A stretch of 64,000 nt of DNA from Alphaproteobacteria bacterium (GTDB taxonomy: Bacteria > Pseudomonadota > Alphaproteobacteria > Micropepsales > Micropepsaceae). The number at the start of each line of letters is the position of its first letter. The stretch's first letter is position 1. Positions 16,304-25,300 of this stretch are shown here, one piece after another. The stretch covers positions 62,001 through 126,000 of the forward strand of contig JAGWNK010000003.1 in the NCBI GenBank assembly GCA_028871345.1. The letters run 5' to 3'. A model generated the notes under the pieces. It was not told the origin of the DNA. It ran no database searches and was given only the letters and a program-made list of their open reading frames with translations. The position numbers were made by a program, and so were the translations under genes.

Positions 16304-16669
16304 TCAGGCAGCGTCGAACGCGCTCGTTTCATCGTCGCTGGCGCCGGGCTTGTCGCTGAAATGCTCGGGATACTTGTTCGGAACGCCATCCCATTGCGCG
16401 GCGTCGGCCGGCGGTATCCCTTTGCGCGTGATGTTGGGCCATTTCTTGACGTATTCGGCGTTCAGGCCGAGCCACTGTTCCAAACCCGTCTCGGTGTCCG
16501 GCTTGATCGCCTCGGCAGGGCATTCCGGCTCGCAGACTCCGCAATCGATGCATTCGTCGGGATGGATGACGAGCATGTTCTCGCCTTCGTAGAAGCAGTC
16601 GACGGGGCATACCTCCACGCAGTCCATGTATTTGCATTTGATGCAGGCGTCAGTGACGACGTAAGTCAT
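16304..16669 (-). CDS. fdxA: 7Fe-type ferredoxin FdxA
   Basis: The 121-residue protein begins [55 protein letters not shown]. The spacing supplies cysteines for one [3Fe-4S] and one [4Fe-4S] cluster, as in the Azotobacter FdI/FdxA group, and the C-terminal tail is the length typical of alphaproteobacterial FdxA. It is a cytoplasmic low-potential electron carrier. It lies convergent to the iron-uptake operon. Confidence 0.95.
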   Translation of the reverse strand: MTYVVTDACIKCKYMDCVEVCPVDCFYEGENMLVIHPDECIDCGVCEPECPAEAIKPDTETGLEQWLGLNAEYVKKWPNITRKGIPPADAAQWDGVPNKYPEHFSDKPGASDDETSAFDAA

Positions 16670-16853
16670 TGCGTACCCCTTTCGCCCAAAGTGAGGCGGA
16701 GCTGCGAAAATTCTCTTACGACAGTCACTCTGGGCGCCTTCAGCTTAGCGCACAAAGATATATATGCAATATTTCTTAACGTGACCGGCTGCGTCCTGAT
16801 GCCATCCCGGCGGAAGTCACGGCGCCCGGCGCACCGAGGTTGGCGCGACCCGT

Positions 16854-17219
16854 TCACGACGAAGTTGTGATCCTGAAGGGCGACCTGAGCGACTGATAAG
16901 GGCCTTCGAACGGGGCCGGCGTGACCTCTCGCCCGTCCTCCAAGACCGCACGGACGACGCCGTCCGGTCCACGGTTGCCGCCGAGGGGCGATCGTTCAAG
17001 CTGTTCCACCCAATAGAGCTTGGCGTCTTCCAGCCCGCTGCGGAAGCACAGGCTCTCATTGCCTTTGCGATGGCGCTGGGACGGTCTGTCGAGTTCGCAG
17101 GCGATCAGCCGCGCCGCGGCCGCCGACGGCGCGCACACCACCACTTCCTTCCAGATTCTGCGTCCATGCCACCGCGCATCGCCTCGACGCGCCACCGGAT
17201 GAATACGCCAGAGCGGCAT
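16854..17219 (-). CDS. Small conserved hypothetical protein (MPLWRIHPVA type)
   Basis: Starting at the ATG at 17219, after AAGGAAAC, the protein is about 121 residues. It begins MPLWRIHPVARRGDARWHGRRIWKEVVVCAPSAAAARLIACELD and contains GNESLCFRSGLEDAKLYWVEQLE. This resembles a small uncharacterised protein I have seen in Rhizobiales genomes, which supports a real gene. The LYWV block and the regular alternation suggest a compact alpha/beta fold. No signal peptide or membrane segment is seen, and function is unknown. Confidence 0.55.
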   Translation of the reverse strand: MPLWRIHPVARRGDARWHGRRIWKEVVVCAPSAAAARLIACELDRPSQRHRKGNESLCFRSGLEDAKLYWVEQLERSPLGGNRGPDGVVRAVLEDGREVTPAPFEGPYQSLRSPFRITTSS

Positions 17220-17610
17220 GTTTCCTTGTCCGTTCGGCCGCGCGATCCTGCGTTCGGGGCCCGGCTGCGGCGCCAACGCCGCCGGCTGCGAAACGCAAGA
17301 AGCCCGCCTAAAGATGCATAAATCATATATGTTATAGACGGCGATTCCAGGTGACAGAACATCACACGTTCGGATCGCCGGTTTGCCGGACGTTTACTTC
17401 TACAGAACGCCGCTCCCCGACCGGCAGGGTGGTGTGAACGTGGTGCGATTTTCGGTTGGTGGGTTTGTGATCTTCCTAACGACCGATAAGCGCTCTAATC
17501 CATCGTTCCCTCCGGAGAAATGTTGGCTCAGAGGGAAATCAGTGGGAACATTTCCGGTCGTGCCGAAACCGAGCCATGCGCGACGTAAGCGTTGAGGGTG
17601 CTATATTGGG
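17220..17610. other. Intergenic stretch with no supported gene
   Basis: About 390 bases of lower-GC sequence lie between the small conserved gene and the nuclease-like gene. The track ORF at 17383-17595 shows no family features. An AT-rich segment (around 17320) contains CATATATG and may be promoter sequence for the minus-strand gene. No other element was identified. Confidence 0.5.
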
Positions 17611-18468
17611 TCAGTCGGGCTTGCCGAACGACTCCCGGGCGTCTCGGACGAGTCGAAACAGCACCTCACGCTTCTTGCCGTTGACTTCGGCGTCGATGCT
17701 GAGTCGGTACTTGCCAGATCGACCGTCGTAGGCAAGGGCAACTAGGCCGGCGCCGTCAATCGTGGAGTCAGTTTCGTCTGTCTTCGGGATTTTGACCGTC
17801 ATGATTACGTGAGCGCGCTTGGGCCGGAACGAGACGAAGTTCAGTGGCGCTCCATCCACTTCCAGTCCGATATAGTGTTTGTTGTATTTGAGCTTCGCCT
17901 TCGGCTCGACCTCGTTCACCATTTTCATCAGTTCGTCCGTTAAGGCGAGCGTCTTCTTCGATCCCTTGGTAGTTTCCCAGAAGTTGCGGTCGGCAGGTTC
18001 GGCCACAGGTTCGTCATCATCGACCGGGCCGTATCGATTCTCGTCGATGACCTTCACGAACGTGAGAGCAACTCCGTCACCGACCTTGTAGGCGGTCATT
18101 TTGAGAGCGATCAAAGGGATTGCCCCATTGAACAGCTGAATGACGTTCAGGAACCGGGAAATGATGTCCTCGGCGACGATAACAGCAACGTGCTCGTACT
18201 GAGGGTAGCGCTTTCGCTCCATGTCCCAGTATTCGATCGTCCGAATTATGTGGCTCTCGTCGGTGGCCCCGAGCTGAACTTCGACTTCATACCGTTTCAG
18301 CGTCTCTGGGTCCTGGAGAAGGAGGTCCAGCACACCAGCTCTAGGTTGGCGACGCTCCTTGTCCTTCAGTTCAATGTCACCGAGGCCGAGAAGCGTTGGA
18401 TCATCGGCAATCAGCTGCTGCACCCACTTCTCGCCGAGCTGTCCAAGATCGAATGGTGCGAGCTTCAT
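17611..18468 (-). CDS. Orphan PD-(D/E)XK nuclease-like protein, probably SOS-controlled
   Basis: The 285-residue protein has an N-terminal segment compatible with a PD-(D/E)XK nuclease fold: an early helix with DDPTLLGLG, an Asp in GVLDLLLQD, and YEVEVQLG in place of the ExK strand. A conserved-looking helix (HIIRTIEYWDMERKRYPQYEHVAVIVAEDI) follows. The C-terminal part (LNFVSFRPKRAHVIMTVKIPKTDE...) resembles DUF5655-like domains attached to such nucleases. Base composition is visibly lower in GC than in neighbours. The gene reads away from the 3' end of tRNA-Gly, and two overlapping GTTC-N7-GTTC boxes lie upstream. Horizontal acquisition and a role in DNA repair or defence are inferences. It could be a catalytically inactive relative, because the usual Lys is replaced by Gln. 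Confidence 0.6.
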   Translation of the reverse strand: MKLAPFDLGQLGEKWVQQLIADDPTLLGLGDIELKDKERRQPRAGVLDLLLQDPETLKRYEVEVQLGATDESHIIRTIEYWDMERKRYPQYEHVAVIVAEDIISRFLNVIQLFNGAIPLIALKMTAYKVGDGVALTFVKVIDENRYGPVDDDEPVAEPADRNFWETTKGSKKTLALTDELMKMVNEVEPKAKLKYNKHYIGLEVDGAPLNFVSFRPKRAHVIMTVKIPKTDETDSTIDGAGLVALAYDGRSGKYRLSIDAEVNGKKREVLFRLVRDARESFGKPD

Positions 18469-18497
18469 GTCGTGCCCCCGGATGCTGTGGCGATTCA

Positions 18498-18527
18498 GAT
18501 TGCGATATTCTGAACTCCGCGGCGCGA
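18498..18527 (-). promoter_or_regulatory. Candidate promoter of the nuclease-like gene
   Basis: Read on the minus strand, TGGACA is followed after about 18 bases by GAATAT, roughly 30-60 bp upstream of the ATG at 18468. It starts just downstream of the SOS-type palindrome. The assignment rests on motif similarity only. Confidence 0.4.
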
Positions 18528-18542
18528 CTGTCCAACCTGATC

Positions 18543-18567
18543 TCGTTCCAGAACGGTTCTGGAACGA
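18543..18567. promoter_or_regulatory. 25-bp perfect palindrome forming two overlapping alphaproteobacterial LexA boxes
   Basis: TCGTTCCAGAACGGTTCTGGAACGA is a perfect 12-bp inverted repeat around one central base. It contains GTTC-N7-GTTC on the plus strand (18545-18559) and again on the minus strand (18551-18565). GTTC-N7-GTTC is the established LexA site in alphaproteobacteria. It lies about 75-100 bp upstream of the nuclease-like gene. Confidence 0.65.
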
Positions 18568-18569
18568 AA

Positions 18570-18590
18570 CTGTAAAACTCGCTGTAAAAC
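18570..18590. repeat. Direct repeat CTGTAAAAC (2 copies, 12-bp spacing)
   Basis: CTGTAAAAC occurs at 18570-18578 and 18582-18590, between the SOS-type palindrome and tRNA-Gly. Its role is unknown; it may be a by-product of insertion or a protein-binding site. Confidence 0.5.
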
Positions 18591-18615
18591 CGGTGAGGTG
18601 ATTTCAGTTAAGTCC

Positions 18616-18689
18616 TGGAGCGGGCGAAGGGAATCGAACCCTCGTATGCAGCTTGGGAAGCTGCCGTTCTACCATTGAACTACGCCCGC
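18616..18689 (-). tRNA. tRNA-Gly (CCC anticodon)
   Basis: The minus strand reads GCGGGCGTAGTTCAATGGTA and continues through an anticodon arm GCAGC-TTCCCAA-GCTGC, a T-arm GGGTTCGATTCCC and a genomic CCA end. The 7-bp acceptor stem GCGGGCG/CGCCCGC is perfect. The loop TTCCCAA gives anticodon CCC, reading GGG. The 74-nucleotide length is normal for tRNA-Gly. The 3' end faces the lower-GC nuclease-like gene, a common site for island insertion. Confidence 0.97.
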
Positions 18690-18743
18690 GAGCGCGCCTT
18701 GATTACCACGCCCGCAGGCGGGAAGGGAACGGGGACGGATCGC

Positions 18744-19021
18744 TCAGCCCAGCTTTTCATACCGGAAATTGCGGAAGCGGGCGCCGCCCGTGCCGGCGGC
18801 GTAAAGGCCCGGGCGCAGGCTGAGGAACCCGCCCGCGGTGTTGTGGTGATAGCCCGAGACCTCCATCTCGACGTCGAACTTCTCCCAGCTGCGGCCGTCG
18901 ATGCTGGTGTGCAAGCGCACGACGTGATGGTCGTTGGTGAGGCGCAGGTGGAGCCTCTGGCGGCCCGCCGCCGCGATCGCCCGCCCGCGCCCGCCAGGGC
19001 CTCGCGTCGGGTGAGAAGCAT
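18744..19021 (-). pseudogene. Internally deleted GH43-type beta-xylosidase/arabinofuranosidase remnant
   Basis: From an ATG at 19021, after AAGGAG, the frame reads MLLTRREALAGAGG, a typical Tat-type N-terminus. About 14 codons later the frame is lost. In another frame the sequence resumes as LHLRLTNDHHVVRLHTSIDGRSWEKFDVEMEVSGYHHNTAGGFLSLRPGLYAAGTGGARFRNFRYEKLG and a stop at 18744. That block is the C-terminal end of the beta-sandwich domain of GH43-type enzymes such as XynB relatives. Several hundred codons, including the catalytic propeller, are missing. The ribosome site, export signal and a regulon operator upstream remain, so the deletion looks recent. An assembly collapse is the main alternative. 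Confidence 0.7.
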
Positions 19022-19066
19022 CGGCACTCCTTGTCGCAGGTTGGAAATGCCCCCAACACATTGCTA

Positions 19067-19081
19067 TGGTAACCGGTGTCA
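19067..19081. promoter_or_regulatory. Uronate-regulon operator upstream of the GH43 remnant and the lacI-family gene
   Basis: TGGTAACCGGTGTCA is the exact reverse complement of the site in front of kduI. It lies between two divergent genes, 46 bp from the remnant start and 83 bp from the regulator start, so it could control both. Confidence 0.7.
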
Positions 19082-19163
19082 CGAGACGTGCAAGCCCTGC
19101 CGAACGTTGCCGCGCCGCAGGGAGCGACCTAAGAAGAAGGCGGGATCGCACCCCGGGTAGATT

Positions 19164-20252
19164 GTGAACCACCGCAAACGGCCAATCCGACACGCCGCGC
19201 GCAGCGCCGCGGCCGAACCCGACCGGGGCCGCAAGAGATCCACGATCAACGACATCGCGCGGATGGCCAACGTCTCCAAGAAGACGGTGTCGCGCGTCAT
19301 CAACGATTCCCCCTTCGTGAAGGAGGAGACCCGCCTCAAGATCAACGAGATCATCCGCGAACTTGGCTTCGTCCCCGATCCCCAGGCGCGCGGGCTGGCG
19401 TTCCGCCGCTCGTTTCTGATCGGCATGATCTACGACAATCCCACCGCGCAATACGTGGTGAACATGCAGCAGGGCATCCTCGACGCCATGAAGGGCACGA
19501 GCTTCGAACTCGTCATCCGCCCCTGCGACCGGCAGACGCCGACCTTCCTCGCCGACATGCGCAGCTTCGTCGAGCGGCAGAAGCTGTTCGGCGTGGTGCT
19601 GACGCCGTCGGTGTCGGAAGACGACCGGCTGGTGAAGCTGCTGCACGACATCGACTGCCCCTATGTGCGCATCGCTTCGGTGTCGCTCGACAGCGCGGCG
19701 ACGATGGTGGTGACCCACGATTGCGAAGGCGCCGCCGACGCGGCGCGCCACCTCGCCGATCTCGGCCATCACCTCATAGCCCACATTTCCGGGCCGCCGA
19801 CCTTCCGCTCGGCGCACGAGCGCCGGCGCGGATTCACCGAGGCGCTGGCGGCGCGCGCCATCAAGATCAGAGCGGGCTACGACCGCGAAGGGGCCTACAC
19901 CTTCGACAGCGGCATCGCCCTGGCGCAGGAGCTCCTGAAGCTCAAGCCGCGGCCGACGGCTATCTTCACCGGCAACGACGAAATGGCGGCCGGCGTCTAC
20001 AAGGTGGCCCACGACATGGGCCTCAGCATCCCGCACGACCTGTCGGTGATCGGCTTCGACGACAGCCCGGTGGCGACGCGGCTGTGGCCGGTGCTGACGA
20101 CGGTGCGCCTGCCGATCCGCGACATGGGGCGCATGGCGGCGGAGAAGCTGATTAAGCGGCGCAGCGAGCGGCGCGCCCACGCCGAGGACGTCACCGAGGT
20201 GATCCCCTCGCTCATCGTGCGGGAATCCACGGGGCCGGCGTCGCGCCCATGA
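19164..20252 (+). CDS. LacI-family transcriptional regulator of uronate catabolism
   Basis: The 362-residue protein starts at GTG 19164 with a basic, probably disordered N-terminus. A LacI helix-turn-helix follows ([53 protein letters not shown]), then a periplasmic-binding-protein-like effector domain (IGMIYDNP...NMQQGILDA...[52 protein letters not shown]). The likely effector is KDG or another uronate intermediate, inferred from the downstream kdu genes. The repeated palindrome TGACACCGGTGTCA at five or more nearby sites is its probable operator. It is functionally equivalent to KdgR/UxuR but of the LacI family. Confidence 0.9.
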   Translation: MNHRKRPIRHAARSAAAEPDRGRKRSTINDIARMANVSKKTVSRVINDSPFVKEETRLKINEIIRELGFVPDPQARGLAFRRSFLIGMIYDNPTAQYVVNMQQGILDAMKGTSFELVIRPCDRQTPTFLADMRSFVERQKLFGVVLTPSVSEDDRLVKLLHDIDCPYVRIASVSLDSAATMVVTHDCEGAADAARHLADLGHHLIAHISGPPTFRSAHERRRGFTEALAARAIKIRAGYDREGAYTFDSGIALAQELLKLKPRPTAIFTGNDEMAAGVYKVAHDMGLSIPHDLSVIGFDDSPVATRLWPVLTTVRLPIRDMGRMAAEKLIKRRSERRAHAEDVTEVIPSLIVRESTGPASRP

Positions 20253-20284
20253 AGGCCATTGCGCGCGCCTCCGTCCAGGAGTTA

Positions 20285-20299
20285 TGACACCGGTTACCA
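20285..20299. promoter_or_regulatory. Uronate-regulon operator before kduI
   Basis: TGACACCGGTTACCA lies between the regulator stop and the kduI start, 20 bp before the ATG at 20320. It would block transcription or initiation of kduI-kduD. Confidence 0.7.
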
Positions 20300-20319
20300 A
20301 AAGCACCGCGGGGGTTCCG

Positions 20320-21168
20320 ATGTTCAAGAAGGTCTATCACGCGACCCATCCCGACAGCTTGGCCGGGATCGACAATGAGACCTTGCGCGACCGCTACCTG
20401 ATCGGCGGCCTGTTCGCGGCGGACGAGGTGGTCCTCAATTACCTCCATGTCGAACGCCTGGTCATCGGCGGCGCCGCCCCGGTGAGGAAGGCGGTGAAGC
20501 TGCCGGCGCAGACCGAGCCCAAATCCGCCGAAGGCAAGCCGTTCCTGGAGCGGCGCGAGCTCGGCATCGTCAATGTCGGCGAAGGGGCAGGGCGCGTCAC
20601 CCTCGACGGCAAGCGATACGACGTGGCGCCGCGCGACGGGCTTTATGCGCCCATGGGCACGGCCGACGTCGTGTTCGAAACCGACGATGCCGCAAGACTC
20701 GCCAAGTTCTACCTCGCTTCGACCCCGGCGCACGCCCGCTTCGAAGCGGTCAAGATCTCGATCGAAAAGGCGGTGCCGCTCGAGCGCGGCTCGCTGGCGC
20801 AATCCAACGAACGCACGATCTACCAGTACTTCGTGCCGGCGACCTGCAGGACGGCGCAACTGCTTCTGGGCGTGACCTTCCTCAAGACCGGCAGCGTATG
20901 GAACACCATGCCGCCGCATCTCCACGACCGGCGCGCCGAAGCCTATTTCTACTTCAACCTGAAGAAGGACGACCGCGTCTTCCACTTCATGGGGGAGCCC
21001 GACGCCATGCGCCACATCCTCATCGCCAACGACGAGGCCGTGGTGTCGCCGCCCTGGTCGATCCATATGGGCGCAGGCACCAGCAATTACGCCTTCATCT
21101 GGGCGATGGGCGGCGAAAACCTCGATTACACCGACATGAACGTCCTCGACATCTGCCAGCTGAAATAG
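20320..21168 (+). CDS. kduI: 5-keto-4-deoxyuronate isomerase (4-deoxy-L-threo-5-hexosulose-uronate ketol-isomerase)
   Basis: KduI isomerises the product of unsaturated galacturonate ring opening to 2,5-diketo-3-deoxygluconate in the cytoplasm. Starting at 20320 the protein is 282 residues, matching the family (about 278). It begins [32 protein letters not shown]. It contains the zinc-binding [17 protein letters not shown] (two His and a Glu) and a later [22 protein letters not shown] supplying the third His. The upstream ATG at 20284 would put the operator inside the coding region and lacks family similarity. kduD follows after eight bases. Confidence 0.95.
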   Translation: MFKKVYHATHPDSLAGIDNETLRDRYLIGGLFAADEVVLNYLHVERLVIGGAAPVRKAVKLPAQTEPKSAEGKPFLERRELGIVNVGEGAGRVTLDGKRYDVAPRDGLYAPMGTADVVFETDDAARLAKFYLASTPAHARFEAVKISIEKAVPLERGSLAQSNERTIYQYFVPATCRTAQLLLGVTFLKTGSVWNTMPPHLHDRRAEAYFYFNLKKDDRVFHFMGEPDAMRHILIANDEAVVSPPWSIHMGAGTSNYAFIWAMGGENLDYTDMNVLDICQLK

Positions 21169-21176
21169 GAGCCGAC

Positions 21177-21932
21177 ATGGACAATCCCTTCAGCCTCGAA
21201 GGCAAAGTGGCGCTGGTGACGGGGGCCAATACGGGCCTCGGCCAGGGCATTGCCGTGGCCCTCGCCGAAGCGGGCGCCGACATCGCGGTGGCGGGCTTCG
21301 TGACGCCCACCGAAACCGAAGCCATGATCAAGAAGATCGGGCGGCGCTTTCTTTCGATCGACGCCAACCTGATGAGCCTGGCGCCCATCGCGGGCGTCGT
21401 CGCCGCCACCGTGAAGGGGCTGGGCAAGATCGACATCCTGGTCAACAACGCCGGCATGATCCGCCGCGCGGATTCGCTGGAATTCAGCGAGAAGGACTGG
21501 GACGACGTCATGAACGTCAACGTCAAGGCCGTGTTCTTCATGTGCCAGGCCGCGGGCCGCGAGTTCGTCAAGCAGGGGGGCGGCAAGATCATCAACATCG
21601 CCTCGATGCTGTCGTTCCAGGGCGGCATCCGCGTGCCGTCCTACACGGCCTCGAAGAGCGGCGTGGCCGGCATCACGCGCCTGCTCGCCAACGAATGGGC
21701 GTCGAAGAACATCAACGTCAACGCCATCGCTCCGGGCTACATGGCGACGGACAACACCCAGCAGCTGCGCGACGATCCCGAGCGTTCGAAGGCGATCCTC
21801 GACCGCATCCCGGCGGGACGCTGGGGTGAACCCAAGGACGTGGGCGGAACGGCGGTGTTCCTGGCGTCGCGCGCGGCCGATTACCTGAACGGCGCCGTCA
21901 TTCCGGTCGATGGCGGCTGGCTGGCACGCTGA
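21177..21932 (+). CDS. kduD: 2-dehydro-3-deoxy-D-gluconate 5-dehydrogenase (SDR family)
   Basis: KduD reduces 2,5-diketo-3-deoxygluconate to KDG using NAD(P)H. The 251-residue short-chain dehydrogenase shows LVTGANTGLGQGIAVALAEAGADI (nucleotide-binding glycine motif), NNAGMIRRADS, the catalytic Ser in NIASMLSFQGG, and YTASKSG with catalytic Tyr and Lys. The C-terminus (YLNGAVIPVDGGWLAR) is typical. It lies eight bases after kduI in one operon. Confidence 0.94.
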   Translation: MDNPFSLEGKVALVTGANTGLGQGIAVALAEAGADIAVAGFVTPTETEAMIKKIGRRFLSIDANLMSLAPIAGVVAATVKGLGKIDILVNNAGMIRRADSLEFSEKDWDDVMNVNVKAVFFMCQAAGREFVKQGGGKIINIASMLSFQGGIRVPSYTASKSGVAGITRLLANEWASKNINVNAIAPGYMATDNTQQLRDDPERSKAILDRIPAGRWGEPKDVGGTAVFLASRAADYLNGAVIPVDGGWLAR

Positions 21933-22191
21933 CATTGCGGCTCATTCTGAATTGGTGGATGGACAGTTGGGCGCCCATCGCGGGTGCGCGCCCTGTCCTG
22001 ACCTCCAAACCTTTGAAAAATCATCGCTTTAAGAGCGGCCGCCGGCCCGGCCAAAACCTGCGCATGTGGCTCGATTGCATCAAGGCGGAGCATGCGTCCT
22101 GATGTTGCCATAATGCATCTATTCGCGGCCTTCGCATCGACGCCTGTCGGATTGGCTTGTGCGGTATCGCGGGTATTCTGTATGGTCTTCC

Positions 22192-22205
22192 TGCTACCGG
22201 TGTCA
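22192..22205. promoter_or_regulatory. Uronate-regulon operator, imperfect copy
   Basis: TGCTACCGGTGTCA keeps the ACCGGTGTCA half of the consensus. It lies 19 bp upstream of a perfect copy, a tandem arrangement suited to cooperative or looped repression of the receptor gene. Confidence 0.6.
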
Positions 22206-22223
22206 TTTCCGGATGACAGGGGA

Positions 22224-22237
22224 TGACACCGGTGTCA
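22224..22237. promoter_or_regulatory. Uronate-regulon operator, perfect palindrome
   Basis: TGACACCGGTGTCA is a perfect 14-bp palindrome 84 bp upstream of the receptor gene start. Confidence 0.75.
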
Positions 22238-22321
22238 AACGGGGAAGAAATCGCAACGATGCTGCCGTCTTGAATGGGCACGGGCGGCCAACGCCCGGAG
22301 ACGGCAGGAGGGAGGGTATCA

Positions 22322-25300
22322 GTGTTGAAGTCAAACCTGACTCGAGCTGCGTCTTCGCGGCTGATGACCGGCGCGTCCGCGGTCGCGCTGCTGGCCATGA
22401 TCGGCACCACGGCGCTGGCACAAGAGACGATGGAAACGGTCACCGTCACCGGCTTCCGCGAAAGCCTGGAAAAGGCGTTGGACCTCAAGCGCACCGCGCT
22501 CGATGCGTCCGATTCGATCATGGCGGAAGACATCGCGAAATTCCCGGACATGAACGTGTCCGAATCGCTGCAACGCATCCCGGGCGTGGCGATCACGCGC
22601 GAAGCGGGCGAGGGCCGTGAAATCATGGTGCGCGGCCTCGGCGCGCAGTTCACCCGCGTGCGCATCAACGGCATCGAAGCCATGGCGACGGTGGGCTCGC
22701 AGGACGTCTCGACCTCCGGCGGCGGCACCAACCGCGGGCGCGCCTTCGACTTCAACGTCTTCGCCTCCGACCTCTTCAACAAACTGACGGTCCACAAGTC
22801 GGCTTCGGCTTCGCTGGAAGAAGGTTCGCTGGGCGCCACCGTCGACCTGTCGACGGCCCATCCCTTCGATTATGCGGGCTTCGTGTTCACGGCCTCGGCG
22901 CAGGGCGGCTACCAGGATCTCGCCGGCAGCTTCAATCCGCGCGCGGCGGCCCTGATCTCGGACACCTTCGCCGGCGGCAAGCTGGGCGCCCTTCTCACGG
23001 TGGCCTATGCCGTCACCAACACGATGGAAGCCGGCACCAGTTCGGTGCGGTGGCTGAACAACACCAACACCAGCTCGACGGGCTCGATCTCGACCAGCTA
23101 CAATTTCGGCCACGTCAACGGCGCCACCAGCGGAGCGGATTTCGACGCGGCAAACGCCGCCTTCAAGCCCCGCTTCCCGCGCTATGACATCGTTCCGACC
23201 AAGTCCAAGCGCCTCGGCATCACCGCTTCGCTGCAATGGCAGCCCGACGACGACACGCTGTTCACCGTCGACGGGATGTATGCGGACTTCGCCCAGGAGC
23301 GCAACGAGTACTACATCGAGGCGCCGTCGTTCAGCACTTCGGGGACGTCGACCGGCGGCTCCTATGTCGACACCAATACCAGCGCGACGATGTATTACCG
23401 CACGCTCGGCATCAAGTATCAGAGCCTGATCAACTTCGATGCCGGCGATCTGGCGAGCAAGACCGGCGTCGATGCGGTGGGCAACGCCACGACGACGCTC
23501 AACCGCGCCGAGGTGATCGGCGTGGGACTGCGCGACGAACACCGCCTCGACCATCTCGACACGCGCTTCATGCAGGTGACCATCGACGGCACGCACACCT
23601 TCTCGGAGGACTTCAAGGTCCACATCCTGGGCGGCTGGACGGAATCGCATCACCGCAACCCCGTCCAGACGACGCTGATGGCGGATTACGGCTGCTTCGG
23701 AACGACCAGCAGCACGACGGGCTGCGGTGCGGGGACGGCTTCCGACCCGTTCATCTACGACTACAGCCACGGCGACATGCCGCTGCTCAACTTCGGAAAC
23801 GTAGACGTCACCTCGACCTCGGGCTGGTTCTTGTCGAACATCCGCGAGCGCGAGGAGTTCGCCTACAATTCATTCCGTTCCGCGCAGGCCGATTTCGAGT
23901 TCGATGCGTCGAGCGAGGTGAAATTCACCGGCGGGTTCGATTTCCGCAACTACGGCTACGGCACGCTCGAACTGCGGCGTTCGACCGGCGTGGCCGGCTC
24001 GACGACGGAAGCCAGCTCGCTGTCCGCGGCCACCCGATCGGTGCCGCTGGCGACCTACACCAGCCTGATAACGCTTCCGAAGGTCGGCGCCCCGGCGGGT
24101 TCGGACACCACCTGGTTCACCTTCGACTTCAACAAGGCGGCCTCGGCCCTGCAGATCGGGGACCCGTCCGTCTTCCCGATGTCGATGGATCCCGGCTATT
24201 CCAACACCGGCACCGTGCGGGAGAACGACTTCGGCGGCTGGCTGCAGATGACTTGGGACACCTCGGTCTACGGCCTGCCGTTCCGCGGCGACGTGGGCGG
24301 ACGCTACATCCTGACCGAGTCGCAGTCCGTGGGTTATTCGCTGATCAACGGCACGGTGACGCCGATCCAGGGCCATCACGTCTATCACGACTTCCTGCCG
24401 GCCCTGAACATGGTCCTCGAACCGTGGCAGGACTTTCTGGTGCGCTTCAACGCCAGCTACGCCATGTCGCGGCCGAACATGACGAGCATGCTGCCGACCG
24501 GCTCGGTGGCGGTCACCGGCAGCAACGCCGGCGCCAAAGTCGGCAATCCGTCCCTCAATCCGACGCGGTCGAAGAACCTCGACCTGGCCTTCGAGTGGTA
24601 TTACGGCAAGGGGGCGCTGTTCTCGGTGGCCGGCTTCTGGAAGCACATCGACACCTTCATCCAGAACCGCCAGTCGACCGGGACGGCGGCGGAGAATCCC
24701 TTCGGGCTCGAGAGCGCCGCCTTCGTATCGGCCTGCGGCGGCACCGGCAGCGACTGGAGCACGATCACGGCGCCCTACTGCATCGCGAACGGCGGGGCGA
24801 ACATGCAATGGACCTACACCGCGACGGTGAACGCCAAGGGCGCGCCACTGTACGGCACCGAGATCAACTGGCAGCAGCCGCTCGATTTCCTGCCCAAACC
24901 GTTCGACAGCTTCGGCCTGCTGGGCAACTTCACTTACGTCCAGGCGCGGCAGTCCTACTATTCGGCGCCCAGCGCCCTCCACCCCAACGGCCAGCTGATC
25001 ATGACGGAAGACCTCGTCAACCTGTCGCGCATCAGCTACAACGGCACGGTCTATTACGACGACGGGACGCTGCAGGCGCGCGTCACCGGCGCCTTCCGCA
25101 GCCACTACCTGATCAACTCCAACATCGCGTCGAACAACAACAACTACGGCATCTTCAGCAAATCGACGTTCAATCTCGACGCCTCGGCATCCTACAAGTT
25201 CAGCGAAGAGTTGATGTTCACCTTCGATGCGCTGAACCTGACGGACCAGGCCAGCAACATCGTGGCCGACAAGTACGCGCAGCGTTCGTACCAGTATCAC

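Larger units (their letters stand above)
21933..22321. other. Regulatory intergenic region before the TonB-dependent receptor
   Basis: About 390 bases without a gene. It holds two operator-like sites (22192-22205 and 22224-22237), a -10-like TATTCT near 22174, and a GGAGGGAGGG ribosome site directly before the GTG at 22322. Nothing else was recognised. Confidence 0.6.

Noticed and set aside
17383-17595. A 70-residue plus-strand ORF in the gap before the nuclease-like gene.
   Set aside because: No recognisable features and no ribosome site; low confidence of being coding.
18616-18689. Possible attachment site at the tRNA-Gly 3' end.
   Set aside because: No second copy of the tRNA end was found within the low-GC stretch 17220-18610, and no integrase gene is present, so an att pair is not supported.
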